From Nemopilema nomurai (Eukaryota > Cnidaria > Scyphozoa > Rhizostomeae > Rhizostomatidae), in assembly GCA_003864495.1 (NCBI GenBank), contig ML133503.1:1966638-2030637 (forward strand): a DNA stretch of 64,000 nucleotides. Direction: 5' to 3'. Under the pieces are notes generated by a model. The model worked only from the letters and a program-made list of their open reading frames with translations. It was not told the DNA's origin and did not search any database. Position numbers and translations under genes: made by a program. Below, piece after piece: positions 43,916 to 55,431 of the stretch. How positions within the stretch are numbered: the first letter of the stretch is position 1; every line of letters starts with the position of its first letter.

Positions 43916-44382
43916 GAAAGGGAATGGAGTAGCCTCACCAGTTGCTTATTCGCGAGAAATCACGTTGACCTTGGATATGTTTAGTAATGCTGCCCGAATG
44001 TAAAAAGTGTCAAAAAGATAATTACTTGCATTCAATGCAATTGGACATCTTTGAAAGGAAGGCGTTGGCAATTGAACAGGTTAAAATCATTCCCTGTCTA
44101 TGACAAGTATATTATAGTTGTTCAGTTAAAAGACATCATGTTTAAATCAAAAACTACTTACACTGTCCATATTGCCTATATGAAATGTGGTCCATGCAAA
44201 TTTTAAATGAAAGTTCTCAGTGTTTGCTTCTTTCTAATTTAGTGGAGATACACTAAGGTTATGGAGGTATAAACAAGTTTGATATTCAAATACTGTTATG
44301 TTTTTGTACATTTTTTGCAGAGAATACTGATTTTGGAGAAAAGCATCAGGGCAAAGGGGTTGCTCTCCTTTTTTGAAAGCAA

Positions 44383-44655
44383 CTAATAATTAAAACTGTG
44401 CTCACATCTGCAAAAAATCCCTTGTTGTTTGTTGTTCTCATAGGTTTCTTTGTAGAATTCTTTCTTTACAATGCAGTTATGATAATTCAAACTTTTGATG
44501 CAAGATGACATAAGATTTCTTTCTTGAGTGAAAAAGCTCTCCTGTAGTTCCTCATTTAAGAAGTAAAGGGTTAGAGGTCTCTTGCATGATTGCTCATTGA
44601 AGATTTGTGATCTTTTTCTTCCATTTTGTGGTCTAAGCATCAACTCAATGTTCAC
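44383..44655 (-). CDS. Conserved 90-codon minus-strand ORF (copy B)
   Basis: Same length as 21486-21758. Changes include MDIELMF to MNIELML. No indel, unrecognised. Confidence 0.3.
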   Translation of the reverse strand: MNIELMLRPQNGRKRSQIFNEQSCKRPLTLYFLNEELQESFFTQERNLMSSCIKSLNYHNCIVKKEFYKETYENNKQQGIFCRCEHSFNY

Positions 44656-44783
44656 TGATCTAGATTCAACTGTGAATTTTATTCAGCATACCCTTCTTTT
44701 TTAAGTAGGTGCTAGATTTCATCTTTCATTTAGGGAAACACTTAAAATTGATATTTTGGACAGTGCTTACATAGACTGTCAAA

Positions 44784-45121
44784 ATGACACAGCATATCTT
44801 TGCCATGTTACAGACACCTAAAGATTATGCAGTGGCACTTTTTGAAGTAATTTATTTTTTAATCCTGAATTTAATGAACTTGGTAGTAGGGTCCTTGATG
44901 AATACTTACCTAAAATCAGTAGCCGGTCAGTTTAATGGAAAGAGAAAGCTTTAAATTTGTTTGATCTATTAAGCATTGAAAGGTCACTTAATGTAGACAT
45001 TATCCTGTACAAATTTGTTTTACTTCCCATTTTGCAGTTTAAATGTATTTTATTCAAAAACATGCAAATATCAATTAAGATGGACATCTGCATTAAAACT
45101 TTGTATGTGTGGAAACTGTGA
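44784..45121 (+). pseudogene. Broken counterpart of the 110-codon ORF (copy B)
   Basis: Begins MTQHIFAMLQTPKDYAVALF but indels near 44860 and 44940 shift the frame. 45122-45792 has no gene. Confidence 0.25.
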
Positions 45122-45792
45122 TAATCAGTAATAGCTTAATTGGTCTTAAATTGATTAGTTGTAGCTTAATTGTTCAAATCAAATTTGAATCAAATTGAAT
45201 AAAGAGTTTAAATCAAATTTGACAAATACCATTGAATTAGATATTTCATCAATGTTTTCCCTCTAGTATCTGACATCAAAAGTGTTTGAATCTTGGATAG
45301 TTTACAATTTTATTTAGATATACTTAGTTAAGTGGACATAAGCAAGGGGCCTTACAGCGTTCAAATGATTGTATGTGTAACTGGCACCTAATTGAATAAT
45401 TATACATAAAAGAATATTATTGAAGAGTGAAGTTTCTGTTACAGGGGCATCCAGTTACAGTAAGGCCAAAATGTACCAACCAACAAAACACATACTTGTT
45501 GGTGAATAACAAAAAATACAGTCACACAAAGTTGAAATGTTTGGTGCCTCTTTCACGTCATTAGATATTTGCAATGTGAGGGACAGGGTGTTGAAAAATT
45601 TCCATCATTTAGCCAATGACATAGCGAGACGAATCAATCTTATGCCCAGGTTAGCAAGGCTAGCATATCTAGCAGAATTTTCAACATAACCAACTTCCCT
45701 TTTAGAAAAGACTAGAAATGACAACAAAGAAAATAACTATTTAATGATTGAATAATGAGGCAGTTTGTAATGAAATACCAAGAAAATTTGGA

Positions 45793-45800
45793 CTGTCAAT
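45793..45800. repeat. hAT target-site duplication, left
   Basis: CTGTCAAT, identical to 47831-47838. Eight bp is the hallmark of hAT. Confidence 0.95.
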
Positions 45801-47830
45801 CAGTGGCGTAACAGAGACACTCGGGGCCCTTATGAATTTAGTAAGATGGGGCCCTTATTTAGGGACTGCAAAGTGAAGTGAGCTATACGGGGCAAGGGGG
45901 TTCGGGGTAATGGGAAAATTTTTAAGATCGTGCCCTTTAGAACCTCGAGAAATGCACGTGATGTGGTAAAGAAAATGTTTAAATATGAAAAAACCAACAG
46001 TAAATTAGGTGTTCTTGCTCACAACATGAGCTTTTCTACGTGCATTAACGTTGGCAAAATCTATTATAAGCTTTGTTTTGTCGATTTTCTTTGCTTCCTT
46101 GTTCTCAATTGACAAAATTGCTAGGTCATCCAGTCTCTCCTGTGACATCGTAGATCTTATATATGTCTTTATCAGTTTCAACTTTGAAAATGATCTTTCT
46201 GCCGATGCAACAGTTACTGGCAAAGTGATGAAAAGTGTTAATAGCTTGTACATTTCTGGAAAGGATGAACTAATACGGCTCTGGAGCATGAGGTTATTAA
46301 CTTATAGAACAGTTTTCTTGACTGCAATCTCCTTTCTGATTTCGGTTGCAAATGATCTCATCTCAGAATCTAATTCATCTGTAAAGTCATTTGGATATTT
46401 CTCACGAATTACTCGTACTGCTTTTTTAAGCATGTCAGGACTCAGTGTTGCCAGGTTGTTGGGGTAGAGACAGCTGAATAATGACGTCACCATTGCTTGT
46501 CCTTTGAACCCTTTTGTCAATTGCATCAATGCTGTACCAACAGTCTTGTAGAAAACGTTTATCTTAAAACTTTGCTCAGGATCCATCAGTCTTCCGTCTA
46601 CAACAAGTTCATCTGATTCATATCTTGCCTTCCGACCCCTCTTTTGTTGAAACTCTAGCGATCCATCCCAAGATTTTGCAAGTGCTGTGGCAGTCAGCAT
46701 TATAGACTGCCATGATTCTCGAAGATATTGGAGCTCCGAGAGTGCAATATTAAGGTTTCTAGAGGAAACTGACAAGTCAATCCTAGGGAACTGAAGCTCC
46801 TTTGATACTGCATTGACTGATCTTAGTATTCTCTCCCAGAATACACGGAAAATGATAAATTCCAGTGTGTCAATTTTTTTCTTCAGACTCCTTGCGTTGT
46901 CACGCTAATTCTTGTTGTTTGATGTTAAGATGAGTCGCGTCAGAAGCCTCATTATCTGGGGATACATGTCACGCACAGCTCGCACTGCATCAATGCGAGA
47001 GCTCCAACGTGTCGTACATAACTTTTTTAGTGTCAGTGATCCTTTCCCAGCTTCGATTCCAAGATCTCTCCATCTATTCAAGGAAGAGCCAAAAAAACTG
47101 AAGATATCTCGAAGGGTAGCAAACAAGTTTTCACTCATAACGTGTGATGTCGCCGCATCGTTTACTATCAGGTTTAGATTATGGCAACCACAATGCACAA
47201 AAGGAACGGGAGAATTAACTATATCTTTTATCAATTTCTGTACACCACAATGAATTCCACTCATCACACTCGCACCATCATAGCCCTGATCTCTTATTTT
47301 CGAGAAATCTATGCCAAGATTTTCCAAAAATACTTTAGCTGTATTTGCTATTCCATCAGCATTGGCGTTATTTATTTTCACAATACCCATAAAGCTTTCT
47401 AAAATTGTGCATTCACCTTCTGTTACCTTTGCCCCCTAATAACAACTCTTAATTGGTCGACTCTGGTAATATCACTGGTGGAATCCAACATTATACTCAA
47501 GAATGGTGCGGAATTAATATTTTCTACCAAAGTAGAGGATACAGTATTTGCAAGCAAGTGAATCAGCTCATTTTGCATTTCGGAGTATTAGAAAGTCATT
47601 TCGGTGATTATGTGTCAGAAATAAAGTATTAAGACAACTTATAGCGTATAAACAAAACGGAACGAATGATTCTGTTAAGTAAGAACTTTTGGGATGGCTT
47701 TAGGAAACCATGTCAACATGGTCAAAAAGCACATAATACGAAGAATTTGATGGGGGCCCCTTTGGGGCCCTCTTTGGTCGAGGGCCATTAGTTCTCGAAC
47801 TAAGGTCGCCTAAACTGCGTTACGCCACTG
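45801..47830 (-). mobile_element. hAT DNA transposon (B only)
   Basis: 2,030 bp bounded by inverted ends CAGTGGCGTAAC (45801-45812) and GTTACGCCACTG (47819-47830), with the 8-bp duplication CTGTCAAT at 45793-45800 and 47831-47838. Unit A has a single CTGTCAAT (22884-22891) at the corresponding place. Transposase is on the minus strand. The near-end sequence is GC-rich (GGGGCCC at both ends). Confidence 0.95.
46005..47600 (-). pseudogene. hAT transposase (ZMYM/DUF4371-type), N-terminally truncated
   Basis: Minus-strand blocks in order: LSIMLDSTSDITRVDQL (first catalytic Asp region, about 47520-47450), a frameshift near 47435, then one reading frame from 47390 to 46005 carrying YDGASVMSG (second Asp), HCGCHNLNL, TRWSSRIDAVRAVRDMYP, and the C-terminal dimerisation region SAERSFSKLKLIKTYIRS...RLDDLAILSIEN. 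Two in-frame stops interrupt it, TAG at 46905-46907 and TAA at 46302-46304. The N-terminal DNA-binding zinc finger is missing. It is dead as a transposase, but its ends may still be mobilised in trans. Confidence 0.92.
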
Positions 47831-47838
47831 CTGTCAAT
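47831..47838. repeat. hAT target-site duplication, right
   Basis: CTGTCAAT, the second copy. Confidence 0.95.
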
Positions 47839-48299
47839 CGATAAATATTTTGATTTTCCCTCCAGCTGGAAAGAGGGAGTAGACAAAATATATATGAAAG
47901 AATAACAAGTATTACAATGCATGATATGCTTGTAACCGAATAGTTGTTTGTAGGAAAGACCGATATGGAAGACCAGTACACATAGACACAAATTGGCATC
48001 AAAGGTTGTTCATTCAATTGAACAGCGTATCAGCTGCTCTTTAAATGTATATGCTGTGTGAAAGATGACGCCATAATGAAACAATACGAGCCAACCCCTA
48101 TTCAATACGAGACTACAAACATGAAATATGATACGTTAACAGACTCCTCCTTCTTTAACTAAGTGCTAAAAGCAGAAAAAAACAAAACATGAGTATAGGT
48201 TGTGAGTGAACAGAACAGTAAGCAATTATTGCAACTATTATAGTGAACCAAAGGTTTTAGGCCTTAAAGTCTAAAAAATGACTAATCAAAAAAGTCGCT

Positions 48300-48500
48300 G
48301 AAGTGTCCATTTTTGATAACGTCCACCAAAGTTTTTACTGATGACCGTGCTTTGTAAGACTATCAGCTAATTGTTTATCTACAGTTATCCAGTTAATGGA
48401 ATTTACCTTCTTCTATTTATTTTTTGCTTGACTGATGCTATATCAATACGTAGACGCCTTTCAGCAACAAGCTTTGTTGATAATAGATTTCCATAAGTAA
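48300..48500 (-). pseudogene. Copia RNase H, C-terminal end (copy B)
   Basis: Counterpart of 23335-23525 with extra small indels. The same RLRIDI ... QLADSLTK region is detectable. Confidence 0.7.
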
Positions 48501-48869
48501 CTTGTGTAATGTTTTGTTCAGCGAAAGGACGCTAGGACCCAGGCCTTATATATTGTTATGTTGGTACGTTCGAAGCACGCCGTTGTTGGAGTTATCTACA
48601 ATCTGGCAAAACAATTGAATTTTCAACGAACTTTCGGATCACTATTCTGGAAGTAGGAAATGAATTAAAGATATACAACTGAAATGGTAATTTGCAGAAC
48701 CTGCAAACTCTCGATATTCAATGTCCTACCTTTTAAGGAAGTCACAGGGCTTCGCTACTAGGCTATTCCAAAAGTTTATCTATGCTGAAATCAATACCTT
48801 TCCAAATTAAATCTATCTATATATTTTCCATTAAATCTATCTGAATTGGAACTTCAAGTGAAAGTGAAA

Positions 48870-49980
48870 TTTTTCAACACACATTACAGCTTGCCCTTCA
48901 AGGACTTAATGGCGTCAAAAACATTGATGATGACATCATAATTTTTGGAAAAGTTGTGAACGAACACAATAAAAACCTGTTTGAGACGATTGAAAGAACT
49001 GAAACTTACCTTGAACTTCGAAAAGTGTAAATTTCTAAAAGAGAATCTTGCATTTTTTGGATTTATCTTTTTCAAAGAAAGAAAGCTCCCTGACCCGAAG
49101 AAAATAGCAGCGTTTGTAAATGCAACCACGCCCTTTACTTTCACGGAGGTACCCAGTCTATTGGGTATGTCAAACTATTGCTCTCAACTTATACCCAAAT
49201 ATGCAACGATTTCAGAACCTTTACGTAATCTAACAAAGAAAAACGCTCAGTTTAAGTGGACAGGAAGTTGTGAAGAGACTTTCAAACCGTTAAAAGATGC
49301 TCTCACGTCGAGTCCTGTCATCAGCTACTGTTATATCGAAAAGGAAACTACAGTTATTGTTGACGCGAGTCCCGTCGGACTATCAGCCATTTTGTGCCAA
49401 CGAAAGCCTGTAAGTGCGCAAGAAAACATTGTCGCTTTTGCAAGTAGATCATTATCACCCGTCGAACTGCGCTACTCGCAAACAGAAAAGGAGGATTGAA
49501 CACTATCACTTATACCTATTTGGTTCAAATTCACGTTAGTTGCCGACAACAACGCTTTGGAAATTATCTATGCAAACCCTTGCTCCAAACCACCAGCGCG
49601 TATCGAACGCTGGATGCGCGCTTACAGCAATACGACTTTGAAGTCGTGCATAAATCAGGGATTGGAAACCCTACCGATTATCTCTCGCGACATCCAACTT
49701 CAGCTGAATACAAGAAGCAAAATATAGCTAATGAACACGTCAATGTCGTCACAAAGGGAGCTGTCTTTCTTGCTATTTCTGTGGGTGAAATCAAGATTGC
49801 CACTGACAAAGATACGACAGTGTCTACGAGCAGCTATCTATTGTTGGAACGGTATTGTTGGAACGGTGACATCTTACAACCATTTCGCGCAATAAAACAT
49901 GATATATCCGTTGATCTCACCAACAATATCCTACTGAGGGATCTAGAATCATGGAAAGTCGATTTGCACGGCCATTCTTG
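48870..49980 (+). pseudogene. Gypsy RT thumb and RNase H remnant
   Basis: IDDDIIIFGK near 48930 is the RT catalytic YxDD region. LNFEKCKFLKENLAFFGF, LLGMSNYCSQLIPKYATI and the RNase H block VDASPVGLSAILCQ follow in the 172-codon frame 48981-49499. After a frame change, ARLQQYDFEVVHKSGIGNPT and DYLSRHP mark the RNase H end, then a linker. Frameshifts and stops make it inactive. Confidence 0.9.
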
Positions 49981-50039
49981 AAAAACGACAATGGCAACAA
50001 GAGCTTCACAAATTTCTTCTGAATTACAGAATTACATCA

Positions 50040-50464
50040 CAACGAATGTTCCGCCAGCACATGAACAGACATCGTGTAGCAAGAGAGAACTGCCAGTTAA
50101 GAAAGGAAATGCGATGAACTATGCTAATAAACGCAGAAATACGAAAGAATGCGGTATTTAAAGTAGGTGATTATCTGTACGCAAAGGAAAACGAAGAAGT
50201 TATCCTCTAGGTTTGATGTGCAACCTTACAAAGTCGTTCGTGTTCATGGATCAAAGGTTGTTGCTAGGCACAGAGATCATTCATTTCCCGTAACTCTTCA
50301 TTCTTCAAAAAGGTCCAACAAAGAGTTGACGGTAACATTGCTGCTGCTGCTGCTGCTGATGAGAATGTCGAATATCACAAAAGAGCCACAGAAGAAATTC
50401 CTGTTCTTCAATCTGCACGCAGTCGTATACAGACACAGTTTTATGGAGATCCTCAATTTTTTTA
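50040..50464 (+). pseudogene. Gypsy integrase C-terminal tail
   Basis: A VFKVGDYLYAKENEE block is recognisable, then frameshifts, then a frame DGNIAAAAAADENVEYHKRA ... QTQFYGDPQFF ending at the TAG at 50462-50464, about a dozen bases before the 3' LTR. A (CTG)n run at 50340-50360 encodes the Ala tract. Confidence 0.7.
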
Positions 50465-50587
50465 GAAAGAGTAAATGTAATGTTTTGTTCAGCGAAAGGA
50501 TGCTAGAACCCAGGCCCTATATATTGTTATGTTTGTAGAGTTATATAACGTTATGTTGAAAGCTCGCCGTTTTTGGAGTTGTCTACA

Positions 50588-51230
50588 ATCTGCCTATTAG
50601 GCCACCGCAAACATAAATATAACAAATTGGAAGGCATTTGAGACTTCTTTGATAATAGATGCAGGTAGAGAGCAATGTCTAAACAATCCACATGTTGAGA
50701 CCTATCTACTGAACGATTGATTTCTTCTCCTTGCGAAAAGGCAGCTTTTATGTCTATTGCTTTGGCTTTGTAAACGATTGTTGATGTCATGGCTAAGAAT
50801 ATGTGAAGTGATCTTTGCTGGCAGTTGTAAATCTGACCTAAACTCTGAATTCTGTTCCAATCCTCTTGCAACTAACCTAGCTTTAATAGATTTTTGCCCA
50901 TCAATCACCTTTTCTGTGATTACCCAGCGTGTGCTCATTCTTGTCTGTCCTGCATCTTCAACTTCATCAAAGACTTTGAATTACACAAATTTTGCATTTA
51001 ATATGTTTAGCTTCCTCCACTTATCTGACACAGAATTGTTATTTACAACTTCCAGTGACTCCCACTCTCGACATCTTTATCAAAATAACCCCTTTTGGCT
51101 GCTCTTCCCCAAATCCTGTTTGTTCAAGTATGCCCAGTTCCTTTCAGATGCTTTTCCACTTCTGCTTATTACTGTGCTTCATGCCATACATCAAATGGGT
51201 GGATGAGGAAAACTAATTCGGCTACGATCG
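50588..51230 (-). pseudogene. Copia reverse transcriptase, N-terminal part (copy B)
   Basis: TRWVITEKVIDGQKSIKARL, VARGLEQNSEFRSDL and IDIKAAFSQGEE. The catalytic block has FLQG changed to FSQG, and frameshifts differ from those in A. Confidence 0.85.
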
Positions 51231-51529
51231 CCAATATCGTATCTGAGTCCAACCAAATTGGATGAGCGTCCTCTTAGTTTGTAAAATGTTCAAGATAAGT
51301 AAATTTGGTATTGTTAAACGTTATTGAAGTAACATGTTGGCCTGAGATATCTTTCGGTATATACGCTCCTCCTGAGCGCGTCCGCATTCCCCGTGTCACC
51401 TTCCGAAAGTGGTTTGCGAAGCTTGCTATGTAGATTACGGGAGATTAAAGAGGTGCTGGGTCCGGGTTCTATTCATGTTTATAAAACCTGTAAATATTGT
51501 AGGTCTTGATGTTATGTTTTCCTTTGTAG

Positions 51530-51599
51530 ATGCATGTACATAGAAAGTCAGCGCCGCGACGTGCCATACTTCATTTGCTCGATCCGGGATATTAGAAAG
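51530..51599 (+). pseudogene. BAH-domain exon, RERE/atrophin-like (copy B)
   Basis: Same exon as 24585-24655 with one base fewer right after the acceptor and P changed to R (SQRRDVPYF). The acceptor and the donor AAAG|GTGAGT are intact. The cassette spans roughly 51300-51680. Confidence 0.6.
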
Positions 51600-51873
51600 G
51601 TGAGTTACCATGGCAATAACTTATGTAACTGCACAAAAAACCTGATCCGCCTTAAGTTGTTGTTGCTGTTTAAAGATGAGGAATCTCTTTATGCTCATTC
51701 CGAAGTCTTGCGTTTCTTCTTGTAACGCTGACAAATATCGCATTGATCTGATCATAGTCATAAGAGAGAGATAGTCTGGAAGCGAACAATGGGCTATTGT
51801 TTATTGCGATTGTACGCGCCTCGAGGTTGAACCAGCAACATCAACAACCAGAAGGTGCACAATCCGGCTGATT

Positions 51874-52340
51874 ATGGCCGCTAACAAACACGAATCTCTA
51901 CCTGTCGAGGAACTTGATGATATTTTGTTACCTAATTAACGAAGGATTTCTGGAATAAGATGAGGATTTGAATTGTCAGATTAAAGATATTGCCATAGAA
52001 GTTACCAGAGACGAAGAAAAACCTGCAGGTTTCGAATGCAACGTCTGTGGAAGGCCTGCAAGTCACGCCACGGACTATCAAGGCACACAAATTCAAAACA
52101 TCGTCATGTTAGCACAGTGCTGAACAAACATCTTCTTCTTCTAAGTATTCTACCGATGAAATAAGTCGTCAAAAGCTTCATCCACTACAGCTCAAAGCCA
52201 TCGTATTGAAATGCGCCGAAAAGATCTCTTCAGATGAATGCTTTCCCTCAAGTTGCGAGAACGATTTTCGAAGGAATTATTTATGTTCACAAATGATGAT
52301 GCTGTTGAATTATGGTCGAAATCGAGAATAGCAAGGCTAG
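51874..52340 (+). pseudogene. C2H2 zinc-finger protein pseudogene
   Basis: Fragments in successive frames: MAANKHESLPVEELDDILLP at the ATG at 51874, DEEKPAGFECNVCGR, then after an indel CKSRHGLSRHTNSKHRH, then STDEISRQKLHPLQLKAIVL. C-x2-C and H-x5-H spacing make one C2H2 finger split by a frameshift. Such single-finger, transposon-linked proteins are familiar from cnidarian genomes, but I cannot name the family. Confidence 0.6.
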
Positions 52341-52559
52341 GATTTTGTATATTCACTCATTTAATAATGCTAGATCTGGGACTGGGAAGTTGGCAGCTTA
52401 TTTAATCATAAAACTTGCTAGCAAAGGTTTTAAGTGACAGTCCGAGAGCAAACGTTGTCAGCACGAATGTGCGAATGACCTTATTCTATATTAATGATTA
52501 CCTACTTAACCAAACATTTTGAGACAATTTTATTTCCAAACAAATTCCTGGACGTCAGT

Positions 52560-52830
52560 CTTTATTAAGTCTCCCACATTGCTAATGGGCTTCCGGAATG
52601 ACCCAGACAAAAAGAAGAAAGGGCGGGCAAAGAAAAAGGCACGCAAGGCTTTTTCGCATTTTTAAAGTGAAATGCAAATTAACAAATTTTAACCACACCA
52701 GGGGAAAAAGCTGGTGCACACCAGAAATTGTTGGTGGTGCACACCGGCACACCAGGCTTTTTGCTCGTGCACACCTGAGATCTCGTCGAAAAGTGCCATA
52801 CTCTGCAGACCAGGGCAATTTTAAGGATTT
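52560..52830. repeat. GC-richer block with repeated GGTGCACACC
   Basis: GGTGCACACC appears twice within 35 bp (near 52712 and 52736), with GTGCACACCTG shortly after. ORFs on both strands overlap here and are not convincing. Confidence 0.35.
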
Positions 52831-52831
52831 T

Positions 52832-53596
52832 TGAGTGGTGGGGCATCTTTCTAAAGGGCCCACACTTATGTAACGAAACTAGGAGCATAAAAGAGAGACT
52901 CTATTCCGATGTTGTCTATATTCATTCAACAGCAAGACTAACTCTAAAGTGAACAACGCACACACATAACATGAACGGAAGGTAATTAAGAGAACAATAC
53001 GAACGTCACAATACATGTTGACAAACAAACACATTGCCATTAGAATGGCGTTAACTGACAACATGACTCAACAGCACATGCGACTTTAACATGCAACTGA
53101 GATATTACGAAACATTACACACTAAGCAAACCATTACACTTTTACACTAACAGAAATGACGTAGAGAATGACACAGAACTCTTAGGATTGGGGCTTCAGA
53201 TTGTGCTATATACTGAACTATTTTAGGGTTGAGTATTTTGCCTCCAAGCTATGACGCAACCGTAAGCACTGGTGGCTATTATGCTAAGAATGGGCTCAAA
53301 ACACGAGACACTTGTGATATACTAATTTTAAGGCAATATCTCAGTCTGAGTAAGGTTGAAAAATCCAAGGAAACACTAAGATTTTGGTAAATCGAGCAAT
53401 GAATCGAGTTAAAAGGTGGATGAATAAAAAATATAGTAATATAAAGATTGCTATCAAAATTGATTGAGCCCCAAAACTTGTTACCAACCTTTTGAAACAC
53501 CGGTTATTTTTATATCTAAGGGCCACAAAATGGCCGACATTTAGGGCAAATGTAGCATTTTTCTTTTCAGTGGTGGGGGAATTCCCCCACCACTCA
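52832..53596. mobile_element. Possible TIR-bounded element (MITE-like)
   Basis: TGAGTGGTGGGG at 52832 and its reverse complement CCCCACCACTCA ending at 53596 bracket 765 bp of AT-rich sequence without coding capacity. No target duplication could be matched at the flanks. The copy-number test is not possible here. Confidence 0.3.
53569..53594. repeat. Perfect 26-bp palindrome
   Basis: AGTGGTGGGGGAA on the left half followed by its exact reverse complement. The right half doubles as the TIR-like end of the possible element above. Confidence 0.9.
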
Positions 53597-54284
53597 GTAT
53601 GTTACAAAATGCCCTGCTGCAGACTGGACACAGAACAGATCAGAGAGCATATATCAAAAGCTTTGAGCAGTTATAGATAAAGAAAACATAAATATTAGGT
53701 ACAAATCCAAAGCTGATCCTCGGAGAAGTGTCTTTCACAAATATATATTTTGTTTGTATCAATTTGACGCTGGAGGTTCTGATCAATGACCCGATTTTAG
53801 TGACAACGTTAGTCCTTCTTCGTCGATATTTTAAATAAATCAATATTTGGAGTGACTCCACCAGCCTAAACGCCTATTAGCTAACCACTCTTGAAAACTA
53901 GCGTTGGTTTTTTGCGACCCAGTAATACATTTTTCATCATGATTTTAAATGAGTCCAGTACCAGCATCAGTGGTCTAGCCATCCTGGATGCCACAATTTT
54001 CGAAGGAACCTTAATAAAATCATCTGCTGTTAACAGTCGCTTATCCTCGTTGCCATTGCAATATTTTACGAAAGGAAGTTAACGCGACTGAACTGCAAAT
54101 TGTCTACTCGTGAACTGACCTCATAATAAACATATGAACAGCAAGGCATTGACTTATGGTTCAAAGGCCAATACAAACGAAACAAAAATACATAAAATCT
54201 CAGAAAATTACATTTACTACAAATTTTATAAATGTTTTTAAACATGGAAGGAATACCACGAAGGCTTCTCCAAAAACAGATCTA

Positions 54285-55304
54285 CTAACAGATCCATAAA
54301 CTACATGCACTATCAAGAACTGCCGAATACATGCACTCTGCCACTAACACTTGCACTTCTTGATTTCCAGTAAACAAAACTGCCTCCTCAAAAGCTGCTT
54401 TTCTCGCTTTAGTTTCATATGAATTTGGACAGTCCTTCCTTAAGTGTCTTATTAACCGACAACTCCTACATCGTAGAGGATATCCATCTGGTCCAATGGG
54501 GTTAACTCGCTTGGTCCTTAATTCATCATAGCCAGCATCCGACCTCCCCTTTCCTTTACCTGGAATTCCAGTACTTCGACTATAGGCACTTTGATGTATA
54601 TTCTGAGGATGAAAGCTCCGCTTCCTTGCCCAATTAAAGCTACTTTGTGAGTAACCTTTTGTGAATAAGTCTTCCTGGTTTTGATCTGTTTCTTGATAAC
54701 TTTCAGTAACATATGCCGGCTCAACCTTAATAGCACTATGAGATATGGTCTCCTTGGCCAGAGATTGTTTTCCAAAAAACCTTAAAGCACTGCCCATCTG
54801 TTTTAATAAATCGGCTGTCTGTTTATAATCCACTCCTGTAAGAACCAACTGACTGGCTTTCTGGTCTAATCCTGCTCCCTCTAGAAGCCTGAATGCACGA
54901 ACTGCTTCAGGAATCTCCATTTGAATTTGTTTGTTCTATTCTAAAGCTTTTCAAAATCCATTACATAAACATCCATCAACATGTCAGCCTTTCGGCCGAA
55001 TCGGTCAAAGTCAAAGAATGTTTCATATGCATCAGATAATTCATCCTTCTTAAATATTTGATCCATGTAAGTGATTAGTTTGGTATTGCCATCTGCGACT
55101 TTCAAATCATCAATCGTCACAACACTAAACACTTTATCTCTTATCCCACTTCCATCATTCTCAGGCAAAGATAATGCAACTGCCAAGCCTTGTTTATTCT
55201 CTGTAAGATCTGTTAGCTCCTTCCAGGCATTTATCTCTTCAATCCATCTACTGTAAGTTTATTATCAATATCGAACACCGGCGGTTTTTAAAAGCTGCCG
55301 CCAT
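54285..55304 (-). pseudogene. Copia gag polyprotein (copy B, longest frame)
   Basis: Start at the ATG at 55304. Frame 55186-54941 (SLPENDGSGIRDKVFSVVTI ... FDRFGRKADMLMDVYVM), then after a frameshift 211 codons (54920-54285): MEIPEAVRAFRLLEGAGLDQ, a Gln/Ser-rich spacer, the CCHC knuckle CRSCRLIRHLRKDC, and the protease site VLDSACS, after which the sequence leaves Copia at the foreign junction. Better preserved than A. Confidence 0.88.
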
Positions 55305-55419
55305 TTTGAAATTCTCTCACGCTGAATCCAACTCTGATAATCCGCCGATCCGCCGATTTAAAAACATACACTTTCTTCCATCTATAAACGCTTTGCTGAC
55401 TTTCATTTTGCACAACTAC

Positions 55420-55431
55420 CCTCTGCTACCA
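55420..55431 (-). promoter_or_regulatory. Copia primer binding site (copy B)
   Basis: TGGTAGCAGAGG on the minus strand, unchanged from A. Confidence 0.85.

Larger units (their letters stand above)
48505..50587 (+). mobile_element. Ty3/gypsy-type element with two short LTRs, internally deleted
   Basis: 5' LTR 48505-48600 (96 bp), 3' LTR 50476-50587 (112 bp), both TGTAATG...TCTACA. The 5' copy lacks an internal ~16 bp. TGGC-type sequence follows the 5' LTR and a purine-rich AAAGAG precedes the 3' LTR. Gag, protease, the RT N-terminus and most of the integrase are gone. Flanking bases (ACTTG/ATCTG) do not form a clear target duplication. Confidence 0.85.
51752..54285. other. Foreign 2.5-kb segment replacing Copia protease region (B only)
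   Basis: Left junction after GCATTGATCTGAT, right junction before CATAAACTACATGCAC. A has 24812-25320 there instead. It contains the zinc-finger pseudogene, a TIR-like pair and a palindrome. The rest (52345-52560, 53600-54284) has only short ORFs. Confidence 0.65.

Noticed and set aside
44784..45121. Possible plus-strand gene matching 21880-22212
   Set aside because: Frame lost by independent indels, and no family or splice context.
50340..50362. (CTG)n run considered as an independent microsatellite of interest
   Set aside because: It is a short Ala codon run within the gypsy remnant.
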